From: Planctomycetaceae bacterium
GTDB lineage: Bacteria > Planctomycetota > Planctomycetia > Pirellulales > Thermoguttaceae
Reading direction: 5' to 3'
Length of the DNA: 16,200 bases
Assembly: GCA_031287585.1 (NCBI GenBank)
Contig: JAITST010000126.1
Coordinates: 1 to 16,200 of the forward strand
Notes under the pieces: model-generated
Databases searched by the model: none
Seen by the model: only the letters and a program-made list of their open reading frames with translations
What the model was told of the DNA's origin: nothing
Translations under genes and position numbers: made by a program
Shown here: positions 10,301 to 13,300 of the stretch, one piece after another
How the letters are laid out: the number at the start of each line of letters is the position of its first letter
How positions within the stretch are numbered: the stretch's first letter is position 1

Positions 10301-13300
10301 AGAATACACTTCCTTATATCCCCTACAACACTTTTTACTCTGTTGAGCATAATAAAAACCTTATTGTTTATGCGGATAATGGAATTCTAAAATATGCCGC
10401 TGACTCGAACGGCGAAACATTCACGATTGCGTTAAGCAACGAACCTCAGCACGGCACGGTGACTCTCGGCTATGACGGTGCGTTTATCTATCAACCGGAA
10501 GACGATTTTACCGGACAAGACACGTTTACTGTTGCTGTCACCAATGGTGTGGACGCGAACCAAGACGGAACACCTGACTATCAAACCGCTGTCATTACCA
10601 TTGACGTTATCCATCCGCAAATTTGGGCAAACAATGATTATTACAGTATCAGTATGGGGCAATCGCTGCTCGTTGCGGAGAGTGCGGAGTTTGATAATCT
10701 TTGGGAACAGGCGGTTTATCATAATCTTCCGGGAGCGAACGATTATCATTACGGCGACGGTGCCTTGCAGTATCAACTCGTTTCGGCACCATCGCAAGGC
10801 GGCACGGTCATAATGAAAGAAACCGGTGTATTCGGTTTTATTCCTGACCAGTATTTCAGCGGTTCCTATACTTTTACTTACGAAGTTTCAAACGGTTTCG
10901 AGTCCGATACAGCAGACATTACCATCTATGTTTCCGATTCCTACATTTACCCGCAGAACGATTCCTACTCGCTCAGTACGGACTATTACACCGCCGACGG
11001 AAATACTTATTATTCTCCAAGTTATTACGGTTATTACAACGGCGAAACACTCAACATCATCAACGCATCAGAATTTACTTCCGGTTTGCTTGCCAATGAT
11101 TATTTGAGCAACGGCGGTGTTTCCGGTCTGAAATTCGACCCGAACCGATACGAAGTGTCCGTCGATACACTTCCGTTTGAGGGAAAAGGAGAATTCAAAT
11201 CGAACACTTACGGCGGCTTTTTGTTCATACCAAACGATACAGTTAATGAGACCATCACGTTTACCTATACGGTGCGTGATAAAATCACCGATACGACCGT
11301 CGAAGGAAGCGCAACGATTTACGCTTACAACATACTGCCGGTAACGAATAACGACGAGTTTTATTCTTACTACAAAACGCCGGCATCGGCGAATGGTTCC
11401 TACACTGCACGGGTCAGTATTGCCTCATTGCTGGAAAACGATTTCGACTACGAATCGAATTCGTTGTCCTTCGCCGGACTGGCGTACTGTCCCGATAACG
11501 TCACCGTTTCCGGCGGGGAAATTGTTTACACTTTGCCCGCCGGCTATGAGAGTGGTTCTGTTGCGGTGACATACAAAGTTACGGATTCAATTCACGACGA
11601 CTCGGAATACTCTACCGGAACGCTTACGATTACTATCCTTAATGACCGTATCACGGTTAAAGAATATAATGCCGAAGCCGCACGGAAAAAACAGGATAGC
11701 ATTGCGTTGAACAACCATATTAAGCGATTGATTCAGGCAGGCAGAACACGGGAAATTGCAGAAGGCGGAATTTTCGACTTACAAACAACCCTTGAAACGG
11801 CAATTGATGCTGCGACGCTAACGATGTTCAATGCGCTCGCGGAAGAGCAAGCCGGGTTGTTGGAATTGTATCTCAACAGCGAAAACACAAGAATCCTGCT
11901 CAAGGAACAAAAAGAGGCAGAAACGCTTGCACAATATCAAGCAGCGGAACTGACCTACACGATAGCGGCATTTCAGGCATCTTCCGCATTGAACGCGGCA
12001 GAACGAGGTGCTGAACAGCAATACAGAACGACAGAGGAAAACGAAACCGCGGCGTATCTGCGGCAACTTGCTGCACTGGACGCAACGCACCGTGCCGGAT
12101 TGATTATACAGGAAAATCAGTTGTCGGAAGAGTTAGACGAACACGCCGATACGCAAATGGAGGCAAATGATACGGCACGGCAAGAGCATACACAGCGTCT
12201 TAATGAAGCGGAAGAAGATTATGCATCAACGCTTACAGCGTTAACCTTACAGCGTAATACGGCGATTGCAAACGCTGAAGTAGCATTTCATAATGCGTCG
12301 GACACTGCAAAAACAACACGCAACACTGCCGTTGCTTCGGCAAGCGCAGCGTATCAGACAGCAGTGAACTCCGCTTCCAGTGAGAGAAATGCGGCACTGA
12401 GCGACGCACAAACCGCTTATCAAAATGCCGCCGCTGCTGCCGAAGCAATCTATGCCCAGCAAACACCGGATGCGGAGACAACGGATTCCATCCAACTGAT
12501 GAACAATGCCGATTATCGAGCGGCAGTCGAGGAAGCGTTTGAGGAGTATTGCACCCTCGTTGAAGCGTTGGAAGAGGACTATTGGGACGCAATGAGAATG
12601 GCAAACAGTGATTACGAAGATGCACTGATTGCCGCAAAATCCGCATACAACAGCAGTTACGGCGCAGCGAGCAGCACGTTTAATTCTGCGGTCAATACAG
12701 CAAAGACCGCATTTAATAACGCACAACAAGCGGCTGTCTCCGCACAAAACACAAAAATTGCTTATGCAGACGGCGTTTATTACACAACAGTTCAGAATGC
12801 GTCGGCTGTGTATTCAACGAGCGTATTTGCAGCATACACGACCTACGACCAGCAGCGTTATAACGCCAATTCCGCTTATACGACGAGCGTTGAAAATGCG
12901 GTAAATACCAAGATAGACCGTGTGTATGATGCGGAAATAGATTACAACAACACGATGGACCCTTTCGATTCTGCGTATCGGAGTGCAGCGAGAGAAGCGT
13001 TGCGGAATTACGAGACGGGGGTTCATTCGGCAAATACCATTTTTGACAACGCAACATTGGCAGCGGATATAGCATTCCGAAGTGCGGAAGTAACTCATTC
13101 CAACACGCTGCTTGTCAATATGTTAACAGCGTTTACTACCCGTGATGGACAGTTCCGTGAACAGAATCAAACGCTGATAACAGCGAAGAAAACGGCGTGG
13201 AATACACTGCAAGCAACCTGCTGGGCAGCGGAAAACACCTACATCGGAACGATAAACACGGCGATGCAGAGCATACGCAGCAACAACGCTCTTCAAACAT

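Larger units (their letters stand above)
2428..11646 (+). repeat. Array of about 29 Big_9/cadherin-like beta-sandwich repeats (residues 349-3421)
   Basis: Each unit averages about 106 residues. It opens with 'P-x-x-x-ND-x-Y', has 'G-(V/L)-L-x-ND', then 'QP-x-HGT-L', 'NG-x-F-x-Y-x-P', 'GF-x-G-x-D-x-F-x-Y', and ends 'V-x-I-x-V-x-N'. This is the Pfam Big_9/cadherin-like pattern. Approximate unit starts are 2428, 2719, 3007, 3292, 3568, 3871, 4168, 4543, 5029, 5401, 5659, 6031, 6412, 6709, 7036, 7330, 7621, 7921, 8206, 8491, 8851, 9133, 9436, 9709, 9994, 10306, 10615, 10939 and 11332. The repeats are similar in protein pattern but not near-identical in DNA, so they are old. Units 10-12 (5401-6411) are the most divergent and lack HGT. 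Such repeats form extended, often calcium-stiffened rods in adhesins. I infer that role here. Confidence 0.9.

Noticed and set aside
2428..11646. Repeat array considered as a CRISPR or recent tandem DNA repeat
   Set aside because: The periodicity is in protein pattern at about 106 residues with strongly diverged DNA. There are no short identical repeats with spacers.
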